From Aaosphaeria pasadenensis (lineage: Eukaryota > Ascomycota > Dothideomycetes > Pleosporales), in contig JAKLMB010000025.1 in NCBI GenBank assembly GCA_022813625.1, positions 558,001 through 622,000 on the forward strand: a stretch of 64,000 nt of DNA, in the 5' to 3' direction. The position numbers and the translations under genes were made by a program. The stretch's first letter is position 1; every line of letters begins with the position of its first letter. Shown here in pieces: positions 1-13,471 of this stretch. The notes under the pieces are model-generated. The model did no database searches. It was given only the letters and a program-made list of their open reading frames with translations, and was not told the DNA's origin.

Positions 1-2554
1 AGAAGAAATGTTCCAATACTAAAATTTGGCCATTCCGGGTGTCCAGCATGATGTGTTTGTTCTCCCACGTTGAAATATACAGCGATCTGAACATACTCAT
101 TCCAATTGTTACGTACGCGGGGTTAACAGGATGCATGCATGCAAAAGCCGGCATATGGAGACAGTGGCGTTGTTGTTCCTTTGGAGATCCTCCCCAAGAG
201 GCCGCACCCAGTTGGTCGGAGTATATGGGAGTCAAACACATCCACAACGCATGAAGAGGAGGTAATTCGCTATATCTCTGTTGGACAGTGCCCGCTGCCA
301 AACACAACCAGCAAGTACGAAACCCTCCACAGTAGTACATACTCCGTTCAAGTACTGTAGCTACTCCGTACACTGATATGAGGGTGCGCGGATTAGATTG
401 CCGAAGCCTAGGCATGGGCGCTATTCCACCACCGGCGGGGCTCCGGGTCAAACCGTCAAAGTTGTACTTGCTACTGTGTAATGAGCTACAGCCTACAAGT
501 AGGTAGCTAACGAAGGCAGATTGGCTTCGCGGTCCATTATTGCCGCACAACTAACAAGAAAGGCGGAAAAGAAGACTGCGAAGCTCCGCGGATCTTTGGT
601 ACTTGTGGAGCCGGACGCCACAGCCGACCGTTTCCTTCAGCGAGATGTGGGCGACAATTGACTCTAACGAGGGTTGTTTTCATATATGTAGAGCAACGAC
701 TGCCCTCTTCCTTTGATGAAATTTAGTACGATGTACGGAGTAGTAGCAGTACCATCAATGCCAAGGGACAAAGTCTCTCGCAAGGTGACCATACCGTCTA
801 CCTACTCGACACTACCTAGATAAGTATGTTGGGTCAAATAGGAGAACATTCACATGCAGGAGGATGCCAGTACGGATGCAAGGACTAGAGATGGAAGCAG
901 TAATGGGCCGCGGTCCAAGGATCAAAAAGTGAAGTGATCATGCAAGCTGGATGGATGCGAGAAGGACCAGGTACGGGACCCGGGTGAGAATGTCACAGGT
1001 ACAGAGGACTAGTCTAAGTACAAGTACTTTAGTGCTTCGCTTGTATGCACCAGTGAATGCTAATCCAGGCACGGTTTAGCCTTGTGGCTTTTTCCCAACT
1101 TCATCCGCTTCGTCTTCCGAGATCCCCTCCCAATCGCGTTCAACTTCAATCGCATTCACATTTCATTCATTCGTTCTAGGTACGTATTCTCCCCACCCGT
1201 GCCTTAGTAGTTTTGACTTATACCTGGCATTTTCCATCACATCGTATTATACTCACGACATCTTGATTCCTGAATAGGACCACAGCATCTTGTTCTGTCC
1301 TAGGTAGCTCCAACCGGATAATGGACAAATGGCAAAAGCAAAAAAAATCCTGGAGCATTCAGGTAACTAATTATCGTACTACTCGACGTAGTCTCGTACT
1401 ACGCAGGTACACAGTATAGGTACTCCGTACTCTGCAAGTCCTCCCCGCCCACATGTCACATCTACACGGGATCGAGGGTAACACCACAGCCTAATCTCGC
1501 CTGTCCTGTAATCAAGCCATCTCCGCTTTTGATGCAGGGAGATCGCTCACTCACTAAAGTCTCTACGGAGTACATACCTTGATACATCATACACTAAGCC
1601 CACTCGCTGTTTGCGTGTTCGTGCAACTCATCGTCTAACTAGAACTTGCAGTGTTTCATTCCATGCCACCCACATGGTCCTCTACTCCACAATCGCAATC
1701 TCTAACTGTCGCCGTCAGTCGTGCTCATGACTTCCGACACTCCATTCTAGCCCAATCTTCGCCTGAATATCTTCTCAAGCTTGTTAATGGCCGGCTTAGA
1801 GCTTGCCTGAGGTGTAAAGACTGTTCACTCCTTATTCCTGTGCGCCATTGGCTTTCGGCTGGGGAAGTCTTCTCACCATCCGGAGGCTGAATGTCAAGCG
1901 GGTGTCCCGAACTCAAAACAAGGGCCATCACGCTGTGGCGTACATGCTGAACTTTAATTTTGGTTCCTTTGGCATCTTTTGCTTATAGTCACCTTCGCTT
2001 GACATGTTCGCGACAACCAATATAAGATTGGGTTAGGCTGTAGAATCACTGTTCCTGCACGTTCCCCTCGTAACTACGCTGGCTTTGCCTAGAGGAGGAG
2101 GTAGGTACAGACCTACTAGGCATTGGGCCTGACTAGCACAAACATTTGTTCTTCGTAAATAGTGCTAAGCATCAAGCCTGGCGAGACCTAGACATACACC
2201 CTGCACATCTACTGCACGCCACTCGAGTTGAACCGATCACTTGTGGTTGCACTGTGGCCCACCTACCACAGACCTGCTACAGCATATGCATGTCTACAGT
2301 ATTGGCCTTTGTTTTAACTGCCCTATTCGCAAAAGGTCGGCTCGTCTTCTAGCCAAACGTTCGACAGTTTTAGCTTTCCAACGTTGTACTCTTAAACCTG
2401 ACGATCTTCCCGCGCATTGATCGGACCCTCTTGTTCGTGCTCTTTCATAAAAGGACAAACTGGCACCCTAGGCAAGACCGCAGCCTTTCGGCCCTCTTTC
2501 ATCGGTATACCTGCAGATCTTACCCTCCTTCGAAGCACGACGATCACCGACAAC
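1..2554. other. Intergenic region without a recognisable gene
   Basis: No open frame here has an ATG start, family motifs or paired splice sites. The DNA is dotted with short palindrome-like words such as CTCCGTAC and CCTAGGTA, which are common in ascomycete intergenic DNA. A pyrimidine-rich stretch near 1120-1200 is followed by a donor-like TAGGTACGTA and could be untranslated leader sequence. The last part, about 2350-2554, is probably the promoter and leader of the rhodopsin-like gene that starts at 2555. Confidence 0.6.
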
Positions 2555-3905
2555 ATGCCTGCGTGGACAGAAGGCTTCGAGAAGCATATGAAGAGGCAAG
2601 GGCCTGCCCCTCCGCCCATGCCAACGCCTGAGGAGATTGCATTCACCAATGCCCCCGCCATTATCGCCCAAGTCACGCCCTTCTTCGCCGTCGCTGCCAC
2701 GGTTGTTCTCCTACGATGCTACGTCCGCTTGTTTCATCTGAAGGTCTTTGGCATCGATGACTATGTCATGGTCTTCGCGATGGTACGTTTTCAGAAGTAG
2801 TTGCAAAAATTCGACTGACCCAACTAGTTGTTGGCGGCTGGAACATACGCTTGCTTCATCATTGAATGCCATTATGGACTCGGGAAGCACTTCATGGTCA
2901 TGCTTCTCATGAATCCAGCATCATATACCATGTTTGCCAAAGTACTTTACGTCCACTCTATCCTAGTCATGGTTGCGATATCGGCCGTCAAAGTCTCCAT
3001 TGCGTTCTTCTTATTACGACTATCGACTCGGGCCGGTCTTTACACTCGATTTATATATGGCGTGGTTGGATTCATCATACTCATGACTATAGCATGCATG
3101 ATGACCCTCATTTTCCAATGCTTCCCTGTTGAAGCTGCTTGGGATTCGAGTTTACGACCGCCTCCCATGGGCACCGGTACGGCCAAGTGCTACAACATGA
3201 CCATCTTCCGCAACTTAGGTCTTATGAACAGCTGTAAGTTCATTGTGTGATGGCGGTATTGTCTGACGATTTCTGACACAGCCTCCAGCTTTTAACATTG
3301 TTACTGACGTGCTGTTTGCAACACTCCCAATTCCCCTCATCTGGCAACTTCAACTAAACAGACGAACAAAGATCTCACTTGTTGCAGTGTTGTCTCTTGG
3401 TTGGTTCGCATGTGCCGCTGGCATTATCAAAGCTGTGCAACAATGGCATGTCCTCGAAGATCCCGACTGGACGGTGAACGACTCTTTCAATATTTGGAAC
3501 TTCATCGAGCTTACGATCGGTATCATTGCCGCATCTCTGCCGTCTCTCAAGCCATTGTTCAACTGGTTCCTCGACGGAGTGCGAGCCATCACTTCCGGTG
3601 GACGTTCTAAGGGCTCGGGCTACAAGATGTCAGGATATAAGGGAGCAAATTCACTCGGTTATCACAAGACAGAAGAGGTTTCCAATAAGAGCATTGCCTT
3701 GAACAGCATCACGACTAAAGGAGATACAACGCCAAAGAGTCCTTACAATGTCAGGATCACAACAAATGCAACGGGACTGGCAGATAAAGAGGCTTGGGAT
3801 ATGGTGCGCGCCAATTCGGGTAGTGACGAGTCGATTCTTCCTCTACAACACCCAGATGCTGGTACACATGGCATCGTCATAACAAGAGACGTTCGGATTT
3901 CATGA
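2555..3905 (+). CDS. Fungal rhodopsin-like (PF20684-type) seven-helix membrane protein
   Basis: Three exons (2555-2782, 2828-3233, 3289-3905; introns of 45 and 55 nt) give 416 residues. The first ATG of the open frame, preceded by ACAAC, was taken as the start. Seven hydrophobic segments are visible. Signatures of the fungal rhodopsin/Pth11-related family are GIDDYVM after the first helix, the paired cysteines in QCFPVEAAW and AKCYN, and NIVTDVLFATLPIPLIW at the second splice junction. The tail after about residue 300 is polar and rich in Ser, Lys and Thr, as expected for a cytoplasmic tail. Members are plasma-membrane proteins of mostly unknown ligand; a receptor role is inference. There is no CFEM domain. 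A distant family member lies at 56519-57791. Confidence 0.92.
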
Positions 3906-6900
3906 ACACATGTACTCATTTGCAGCCTGTACCACATTCAACAACAGGAAAATCGGTGTTTGGAGTTGCGTTAATGCTAGGTCTTGGTGTGCGATCAACC
4001 ACATACTACTATATTGCTGTCTCAATCACGGACTGGATACCCCTTCGCGTGCATATAAATTTTAGACTTATGATCCCTTCAACATTCAATCCAGTCCCGA
4101 TAACCGTAGCAACTCTCTGATGATGAGCTAAGTTCAGTAGCCGCTCGACTACAACCTCGAATTATATCACGCCACTACCATCTCTGCGGATGAATGGACA
4201 GACGTCCGATTCACGGGGATGATCCGAACACGAATTGCGCAAAAGCTGATCCTGCAGTCAAAGCTTTGCCCTTGCCGGGATGCACCATGTTCAACCCCTC
4301 TCCTTCTCGACGATAGTGCCAGCTCATTACGATGAGTACCCACAACTACAGCGTAGGGTACCTAGCGCAAACACACATTCAAGTGCGGAATGCGATCTCA
4401 ATCCAGGTCCTCGGCTCGACAGGTTATGCGGTCGATTGATTTCGTCCCTGTAAGACTACTCGTCACCTGACAAGCTCCAAATCCAGCAATTGCTGCGACA
4501 TCCAACAATGAAGGTAAAGAGTTTCAAAACACGATACCATCTGCTCACAAGGAATGTGCCCGGTTCAAATAAGTTCTGTAATTGAAAGAAAATCCATGCA
4601 ATAACCATCAGCACACATTGATTCGTTGATTCGATTTGCAGCAAGCATGCATAGGTTCGTTTATCTCACCAACTTCGAAACTCGTTGAATCCGGGGTGCA
4701 GGTCTGTCGCGTCACAAACGATTAGAATTGGCTATGCAGGAGACCTATGTCCGTATCGTGTGAGGAAAACATCAGCAAAAGAATATGAAACTATGCATGT
4801 TTCCCCGTTCAAAAGCACCTCCCACCAATACCTTAGCTTTTTACGCAGCTTTATTGCCCAGTAATGACAGAAGTTTGAATCGGAAGTCGGCCCGCTCTCA
4901 CTCGAAGCCCTAGACCCACTTGTTATTATTACTTGGGACATTCCATCTTTGCCATCTTTCTCCGCGATACTTCATCAATTACTATACACGCCCCCTAGAT
5001 ACAGCCGCTGCTGCATGGAGATGCAGGACGTTCAACGTGACTTAAGATATATGTCTCTGCATATCCATACAAAACGACCCCTACCTACAACAGAACTTGC
5101 CACTCCAATTTTCAGGTATCGAATAGCATCGCTGATCAAATCGCAATGTTGCGTTCCGTAATAGGCTTTCCGTCCTGAAAATGGCGGGATAGGGCAAGCG
5201 GGTGGGCCCACAAATTGTTGGTTCTCCTTATTGTATTATTCCCACCAGCCTCTACAAGTAGGATTTCTACGGGTGTTCGCCACCGAAAAATCAACCGAGT
5301 CGGTCTGTGGAGGCCCTGATCTACTGGCCTCCCCAAATGTGGCTCCTGGCCCTTTCTGTGTAGATGGCTGTCGCGTCCAGTTACACATCATAAGTCCATG
5401 TCGATATCACTGTCACGAATATAGTTCTCCACATGTTCACTGGGCCACGAGAATATCACCTCCTTTTCTCTCGTCATCTTCTGGCCTAATGGTCACCCCA
5501 AGCTCCCAAAGAGAACTGAAGGCCCCGAATCGATATTAATCCATGTCACATCTGCACATATTCCGCCCGGCCCCTCCTTGTTCGCTCCCCTTCTTATCGA
5601 AGGTCCAAAGGGCGACTCTAGCCGAGTCCATCGTCTCACGTTTCTCCATGCTTGTAATAATCCTATGTAGTGTAGACTTCCTCCCGTGCGCCGTACTTTT
5701 ACCAATCTCTGTTTGTGCCTAGCGTCGCCCGTTTGGCATTCCATACACAGTAGATCCACTAGAGCCGAAAAATATACGAATCCCTTATGTCTCGCTAGCC
5801 AAATGGTACTCTGTAGTTGACTGGGAAATTCTTACGACCCCACGCAAACATCTAGACTCTGCACTCTGGAAACACGGCTATCTGCATACTGTATACTTAT
5901 AGTTACGTTCACACTTTCATCCCACTCAGATGATGCAGGGAAGTGCTTCGTGACCGAGGTTTTACCTCGAAGTCGCTCTGTCGTTGCAGCTAGCAACGAT
6001 GGTTGAAACCCTACAGAGAAGTTTGAGGTATTATGTGATGTTGTTCTCACGATTGACTTAGGAATTCGTTCCGCTCTGCGCTAACATATTTCATCGAGCT
6101 GGGTTGTCTTTGCTCTCTCAAATTGACAGGGAGAGTCTCAACTATTCAGGGTGGTCGCCACTTTTCTCTCTAGCTATCGGGAACATCATCCTTGCTCCTC
6201 TTTCGATAATCGTAAATACTGAATGACTACCAGTGTAGAGTGGGTCGCAGACTCGCGGTATCGTTATTACTGTGTATGTGCATTGTTAATCTTTCGCGCG
6301 AGTGGCAAGGAAGCCGCTAATACGACTGCATATCTCAGACACCCCAGAGCCTCCGTGCCTCCTACCTTCGTTACTTGGTGGTAGGGGCTACATCTAATAG
6401 CGGCATCTTTTTTTTTAATCGTCTCTCTAGCGGAGTCAGTATCTTTGTTGAAGAGCTATACAGCACGCGCTCTCAAATGTATTTGCACTTTATAGCCTTT
6501 CACCACGATCAGGCCGCCCTTTGCATTATTGTCACTGTCATCATCACTGCAGGAGGCGCGTGGAGCGAAAGCGTGGGTTGGGAAGTGTGAAGATCTCTCT
6601 TCAAAGATTGAAGCTCTGGACACTTGGATGAACCACACAGGAGGGCCACCCGGGCGATCCAATATTCTTGTCCACGAGCTCGGATGGGATAAACAGCCTA
6701 CAAATAACTAGAAATGGGTCACTGCGTGATGATAGCATGGTTCTCCTCGAAAACATTGTATAAAATCTGTTCATTTATGTATGACCGTTGTGCAGATGCT
6801 ACGACGCGATATGTCACACTCTTTTTTGGCGTCAAACATGTTACATGGAGGCGAACAGATTATCACCGACCAGTGCTCCCTTCTGATTCAGCCTTCACAA

Positions 6901-9900
6901 ACGGTGGGACTGGCGTCAAATTGACATATGTAAAAATAGCCATCAATTCACTGGTAGTGGCTCGTTTCTGATGACACTGTTGGTAATTGACAATCTCAGT
7001 TGAGCGTAAGACCTACGATCAATTTGAGTCGGCATCCAGTATCATGGTGTGTACTTCAGAGTGCTTCAGAGCTTTGCTAGCCTTTTGGACGTTTCACTGT
7101 TTCAAATCACGTTCCATCGCTGGCTTGAACCCAGGATTTTCCAGACGAGTGGTTGGTAACACCAAGAAGTCAGGTTACGCCCAAACTATAATCCTGGATA
7201 GCTGTATGTAGTCCCGACGAAGGTTGTAGATTTACAGAAAGTCCAATTTCCTGGATCTGTGCTTAAATTTGAACAGACTTATCACTGTGTACTGTGTCGT
7301 TGGGGCCAACGGTAGTAGATATGCTGCGCCTTCGCTAAGGACTACGGGAAGATCGATGTTGAGCAAGACGTAAGGAATCTCAATACATTTACTACCAATG
7401 CAACAAGAATACTTCTGACATTCATAATTTCTATATCTCGTCTTGGAGGCCAGTCGCATCGCCTAGATCGTTCTTGAAGAGAAGTCGTGCTCATGTACCC
7501 GCCGTTGATATTACACTCCCCAATTAGTGTGTGTTAGGTACCATATTCAGAGTATTGAATGAAATGTCTATGGGCTGGATGTTCCATCCAACGCTTGGCA
7601 GCATTCTGAATAAAATTCCATAGAACAGAAAATACATATTTTCATCGTAAGTCTTAGTGCTGGGAAAATTCGTTCATGAATCTTACTGCAGCGAATTGTT
7701 TTGAAGATGAAGTTGTGTTGTTTTTTTGAATTTTTGTCTTCAGGCTCTCAAAGTGATTTGTACTACTTTTTTGCTAACAATGGGTACAGCTGTCAACAGC
7801 GGAGTCCCCATTTCCCACCGAATTGATATGATGGTCAATTGGAGCAGAAGAGGTACATCTAATTTTTCTTTCATTTTGGTTAATTTGTTGACTTTACGTG
7901 ACAAGTGCAGCTAGAGACTAGGCAATACGAGTGACTATTGAAATTGCAAATAATGGGGAAGACTATCTGTGCGGCAGGATATCTATAGAGTCAGGTTCCA
8001 GTACCTTATGCATTATGCTGATGATACTTGTTGACCAACTGCGGCTGATTTAGAGAAGTTACTGTAGGCAGCCGGGCGCGTACCATTTGTTTTATTCTAT
8101 CAACAGGAGAAGATCTTGAAGACAACCGACCCGTTCAGTTACGACTATTTGAGCCCAGTCCGCAAATTCAGATGCGCAGCGATTGCAGAGTTACTTACAT
8201 CTTTCTCTTCATCATTCTCGAAAATGACGACAACTGTCGGCAAGATGCCTAGTTGGGCACATTGGGCAGATTGACCATACATTGACGGCTTGACGATGAC
8301 GTCAAAATGCGACTCTACTACTACTTGTTCCGTGAATAGCGAATTGCTGCACCATCAAAGCCAAGTTCGGCTTGGGTAGCCGTTCAATTGTTTTCATCAG
8401 GGATTCTATGCGCTTTTGCTGCCGAGCTACATCATCTCGATGCAAGAATAGCAAGTGTTATCGAAACATGGAATCTTCTATCTGGAGCTGAAAATAACAC
8501 GAAGCGATAGAATCGGACAGCTTGTCGTGTATTCGGCCGTGGAGTCATCGATCTCGTGGAGTTGAGGATGACGTTCCAGTTCGGCTCGCAATCTGGTTTG
8601 GCATGGCGGTCCGGGAGCCGGCCCAAAAGAAGTTCTCATTGCCTCGTGACGCCAAGCTTGTTAATATCCATATGTACTCCGTACATACATGTACTTTCTT
8701 GAAGACCTTGAGATGACCGATCGGTGACAATTTAGGGTTCTTGTTACCATTTATTTCCAAATCTTGTCAGCCTCGTTTGTTGCCGTGATGAATGCGCAAA
8801 GCCAAGGGTAGGATTAGGAACCTGGGGTAAGACGGCCAGAGACTGGTACGAATTCATCTAGAGCCTCAGAATGGACGTCTTGGTGCCCCTGATTCCTCTT
8901 TGGGGACGGTGCGTTGGGCTCCGTGGGCTGCCATGGACTGGAGTCTAGATACCCTATAGATTGCGACAGATGACAGGCGATAAGACGATTCGGCTCCCGC
9001 AATTTGGGAGTAAATAGACGGACACAAGAACCAGAGTGCTGGCAATCGTTTGGATGGGAGGTAATCAGGCGTGGGGTGCGAATATGGGAGACTTCCCGGG
9101 TGACACTAGACTCTGTTGGTCGAGTCGCGACGCGAATGGAAACCTTGAAGCATGTCTTCACGTTGGAGCGTTCATGTATTTGTGAGATGTATTCAGTAGT
9201 CCTGCTTTTGTTTTCGAGGGTTGTGATTGAAGATTTGTAAAATTTCGCGTTCGTGCGGAAACATTCCTCTCATATATGGTGGCCGTGGGCAATTGACTTA
9301 TGTTGCTTACAGAGCCTTTGTTGAAGGTTCGATCTAGACTTTGCTTACGTTTGTTCTCTAGGTAATATGGGATAAATTCACGGAGAAGGTCTCTGTCCAA
9401 TCACACAGGAGCTTCGAGAAGGGCCTCCACGGCAAGTGTCCCCCCAGGACTCGGGGTATCCACCACCAAAGGCAATGCTTCTGTGAGTATTATGAGCTGT
9501 ACCAGAATCAACCTTCATAGGTACAAGACGCTGTCAGATACTTGTGTATCAAGATCCCGGCACGCTTGCGGATGGATAGCTGTGATTGCAAGTACGATAG
9601 TTGCTCCGTAGTCTGTATTGCACTCGAATAGACAACGATGTGCATTGGAGGTTCCTTACTTTGACTACGCATTACTCATCTTATTGAACGGTCGAACAGC
9701 AACATGTACTGTACCTTGGCTCAGGTCAGGGTCAATTGCGCCCAGAGCTCTGTTCGTAACCTTCATGTAGTCCGGATGCGCTGTGCATCTTCCAGCACAC
9801 GCAGATCTATTCCTTCTAGAACACAATCGAAAGTCATTTTTTAATGTGCACCCTGGTAACAAATTGTCGCAGGAACGAAGAGTTTCGTTTGAATGAAGTT

Positions 9901-11533
9901 GAAGGGCTGAAATTTCCGCGACCCGCCCCTACCGACGAAACACCACAACTGTGCTGTCTGTCGTCATGGTGCATTGCAGAGAGTATCTCTTGCATTTGCG
10001 GGTCCACCCGCCCGAAAAAGAAATGGACGAGCCTCCAAATGTCGCAGTGCGTTGCGCACAACACCTTCTCTTATCTGCACTGGGCCAGTACCACGCGCGC
10101 GGAGGAGAAAGCGCCGGCCATCTGGGGTAAGTACCAGAATCCCTCCGGAGCAGTGGTCCGGGGCCATGAGACTACCAACCTTTAGCATCGCGTTACTAAC
10201 GACTGGGAAATACTGTCAAACATCAGCCTCAGGTACTATGAGCTCGCGTCTCAGATTTCTGCCAGCTTGTCTGCCTGCCTGTTGTTAAGTAAGTCTATCG
10301 GGCCAGTGGCAGTGCGCGGTTCTGAAATAAACGGGGACGATCTCATACAGATTAATACTTAGAAAGCCTTTCAAGTCGGCTGAAGTGTGGTAGTGCGGAG
10401 CCGACATGATGCGCTGTTGTCTGCCGGCATGGTAATGGAAGCCATTGATTGCATATTGAAACAGTCGTTCCACAGCTTGGACGTGGTGATTACAAGCTTA
10501 ATTTTAGGGTCTTGGCTGGGGATCGACATTCACCCCAAGCCCGTCCCGCCAAAGCTACACGGTACTGTGTTGCTTTGTCTTCCAAAGCAGTCAGTCATCA
10601 GCGGAACAAACTAGCTGCTCGACAGTGAGTTTTGAGATCTTTTTCTCTCGCTTTTACTATCGAGAAAAGATCTGAACGTGGCCAGGCCGTATGTGTCAAG
10701 ATAAGTTCAACTCGACGCCGATTTGGAGAGTCTGGAGCCAGGCAAGTATCTCTCTTCCCCATACTCACTTTACCCAAATTAACCCCGGATTTTGGCTACC
10801 GAATTTCTGCAAAGTGACATAGACGCAGTGCCATGAATTGATCGAAAGCCGAGGAATCACCGTTATGTTTTCGGACGACGGGATCCAGAGCCGCAATGTT
10901 CTTGGAGCCAACCCCTAGGCAAGGCAGCGAAGACTGACAAGCCTTCCATCGACCGGGCGGTGGGAATCGAGTTGGAAACGCCCGAGAGAATCAATGCAAG
11001 TTACCGTTTGTATCGCACACCAAGCTTCTGCAGTTTCTTCGGGTTCTGTAAATGAACGTTTCGATAGCCTCCCTTCGGTACCAGACTCCGATTTCAGGTC
11101 GGGAGTGGGGCCATGTGCTGTACCAGCACCCACATATAATAGCAATGAGGCTGTGACCTGGCCGATACGATCTCTATCAATATCGTCGCCCATATTACTT
11201 TGGTGAATTAGATGGAAGAATTGCTCTCACAGGAAGGTCAGCACAGACGGCACTTACACTCGTGCCACCCGACCATCCATACTTGCCTTGATATCTCGTT
11301 TGGTGCACTACGGCAACTCTGGCTAGCCCATTCTACAGAGTCTTTGCGAGAATGGGACCTCATACATGTTCTCTGGATTGCCAGAGAGCCCGAGTTGTGG
11401 GGCTGGGTACCCAGGGCTTTGTTAAAACTCGCCTTATGGTAGCTCGCAGGTGACTCTGGTATATCTCAAGTCACCCCTGCTGTACCATTTCTCAGCAACT
11501 GTGCCTCGAAGCCTCGAAGAGCTTGCTCGCACT
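3906..11533. other. 7.6-kb gene-poor stretch
   Basis: I found no gene I can support here. Open frames are below about 115 codons, mostly lack ATG starts, show no family motifs and have no compatible splice partners. Composition is mixed, with AT-rich blocks (6700-8000) and ordinary blocks (8800-11000). A T-arm-like word occurs at 7120-7134 without the rest of a tRNA. The stretch may hold old, mutation-eroded repeats, but I saw no terminal repeats. The final few hundred bases are the promoter of the TmpA-like gene. Confidence 0.5.
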
Positions 11534-13471
11534 ATGGTCTCCTCACCACCAAGTCAGCTGGCCTGTGGCAGCAGTTCGGACTCACTGAGCGATGCAGAGA
11601 AAGGCATGTACGACAGCTCGCTGGAGCTAATGGCACCTCCGCCTTTTGCCTACGTTGCACATAAAAGGGATTTGCATATCACTACTGAGCTCGCTCCTGT
11701 TTCACCGGTTCATGAAGGCATTACACCGTTCTCCAGTGTGCCACAACTGTCACTCTCTTTGCCCGCGGCGTCTCGAACTAAGATAGCTGTGGATGCCGAC
11801 AAGCTCGAGGCTGTCGTCAAGAAGCCGCCCCCACCTAAGGCGAAGGTTAGTCGGTGGATTCTGCTCGATTTGTGGTTCAATACGTACCGGAAGTTCTTCA
11901 CGTTTGTGACTCTGTTCAATTTGACTGGAATCATCTTAGCTGCGCTTGGACGGTTCCCTTACGCCGAGAATCACCTAGGCGCGATTGTTCTGGGGAACCT
12001 GTTGACAGCGATCCTATTCCGGAACGAGTTATGGATGCGGTTTCTTTATATTGTTGCGATATACGGTCTACGAAGTGTACGTATGCCTTCAACAAGATTT
12101 GAAATGACTGCTGACGAAGGTCATACCAGTGGGCACCTAAGCGGATCAAGTATGCAGCTACATCTGTTCTGCAGCACGTGGGAGGCATCCATTCGGGTTG
12201 TGCATTGTCTGGTGCTGGGTATGTTGACACACGTGTAATGGAAAGGAGGCGAGGCTGACATTCAACAAGCTGGCTTATCTACAAGATAGTCGACATTATC
12301 AGATACCGAGCCGTTCAGCACAAGGCCGTGATAGTCAGTGGCATCATCACCAATGTTCTTATCATTGTGTCTGTTTTGAGTGCATTTCCTTGGGTCCGAA
12401 AGTCAGTGACAACCTCGCACCCCTCTCTAGCCTCGAGTTAACGCATCTTCTCCAGTACTTATCATAATGTCTTTGAAAAACACCACCGGTTCATTGGATG
12501 GCTTGGCCTTGCCGTACGTATCCAACCTGTATCTCTTGACGAGGACGGCTGTTGACTGATCGCAGACTACGTGGATGTTTGTGGTCATGGGCAATGCCTA
12601 TGACATCAAGATCGGGGAATGGAGAGCCGATGCGCACACACTGCTCAGTGCCCAGGAGTTCTGGTTCGCCATCTTCATGACTGTGTTGTAAGTGGATCGT
12701 GCTCAAGCACTCACTAGCCCCATCGCTCACCAGTCTTGCAGCGTGCTCATCCCATGGGTCACCCTTCGAGAAGTCCCGGTGGAGGTGGAGATTCCATCAC
12801 CCAAGGTCGCCGTCATCCGCTTCCAGCGCGGAATGCAACAAGGTCTCCTGGGAAGAATTAGCCGTACCTCCATCATGGAGTATCATGCCTTCGGCATCAT
12901 CAGCGAAGGACGCAAGGCGACCCATCACTACATGATCTGTGGTGTGCAAGGCGACTTCACCAAGGACCTCGTCGCCAATCCGCCCAAAACACTTTGGACC
13001 AGAGAACTCAAGTTTGGTAAGACAAAATGCTTAAATCCCCTCCATTATCCCTCTTGCAGTTATTCATCAGTGCTGACCATGGGGTATGGTACAGCTGGCG
13101 TAGGGCACGCATCCGCCATGTTCAAACGCGGCATCCGCGTCTGCACGGGCACGGGCATCGGAGCAGCGCTGTCGACATGCATCCAATCGCGTGATTGGTT
13201 CCTCATCTGGATCGGGTCGGACCAAGAGCGAACCTTCGGTCCTACCATCACCGGCTTGATAAAAGCACACATCGAGCCTGAGAGGATGATACTATGGGAT
13301 TCGAAGAAGCGCGGGGGCCGACCAGACACGATGCAGTTGCTGAAAGATACGTGGACGCGGTTCGGGGCCGAGGTCATCTTCATCACTTCGAATATGCAGG
13401 GGAACGATGAGATGATGCAGGGCTGCCGGGCCGCTGGAATGCATGCGTTTGGGACGTTGTGGGATTTTTGA
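11534..13471 (+). CDS. tmpA: TmpA-like integral membrane flavoprotein family protein
   Basis: Seven exons (11534-12076, 12130-12218, 12270-12401, 12456-12513, 12566-12687, 12742-13016, 13095-13471) join in frame to 531 residues. Residues 1 to about 115 are a polar, Ser/Pro-rich N-terminus. From WILLDLWFNTYRKFFT several membrane helices follow, with FPYAENHLGAIVLGNL and NELWMRFLYIVAIYGLRS. The soluble C-terminal half contains MEYHAFGII, GVGHASAMFKRGIRVCTGTG and WIGSDQERTFGP, the NAD/FAD-binding-like part shared with the membrane halves of fungal NRPS-like adenylating proteins. Aspergillus nidulans TmpA, a regulator of asexual development, is the described member; that role is not shown here. 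The N-terminal adenylation domain of the larger relatives is absent. Splice sites are all GT-AG and phases agree throughout. Confidence 0.88.

Noticed and set aside
7120..7200. tRNA-like T-arm CTGGGTTCAAGCCAG on the minus strand
   Set aside because: The T-arm hairpin is perfect, but no acceptor stem or anticodon arm pairs within 70-95 nt. At most an eroded tRNA relic.
9844..10188. Overlapping 74-113-codon frames on both strands
   Set aside because: Frames on opposite strands compete, lack motifs and have no supporting signals.
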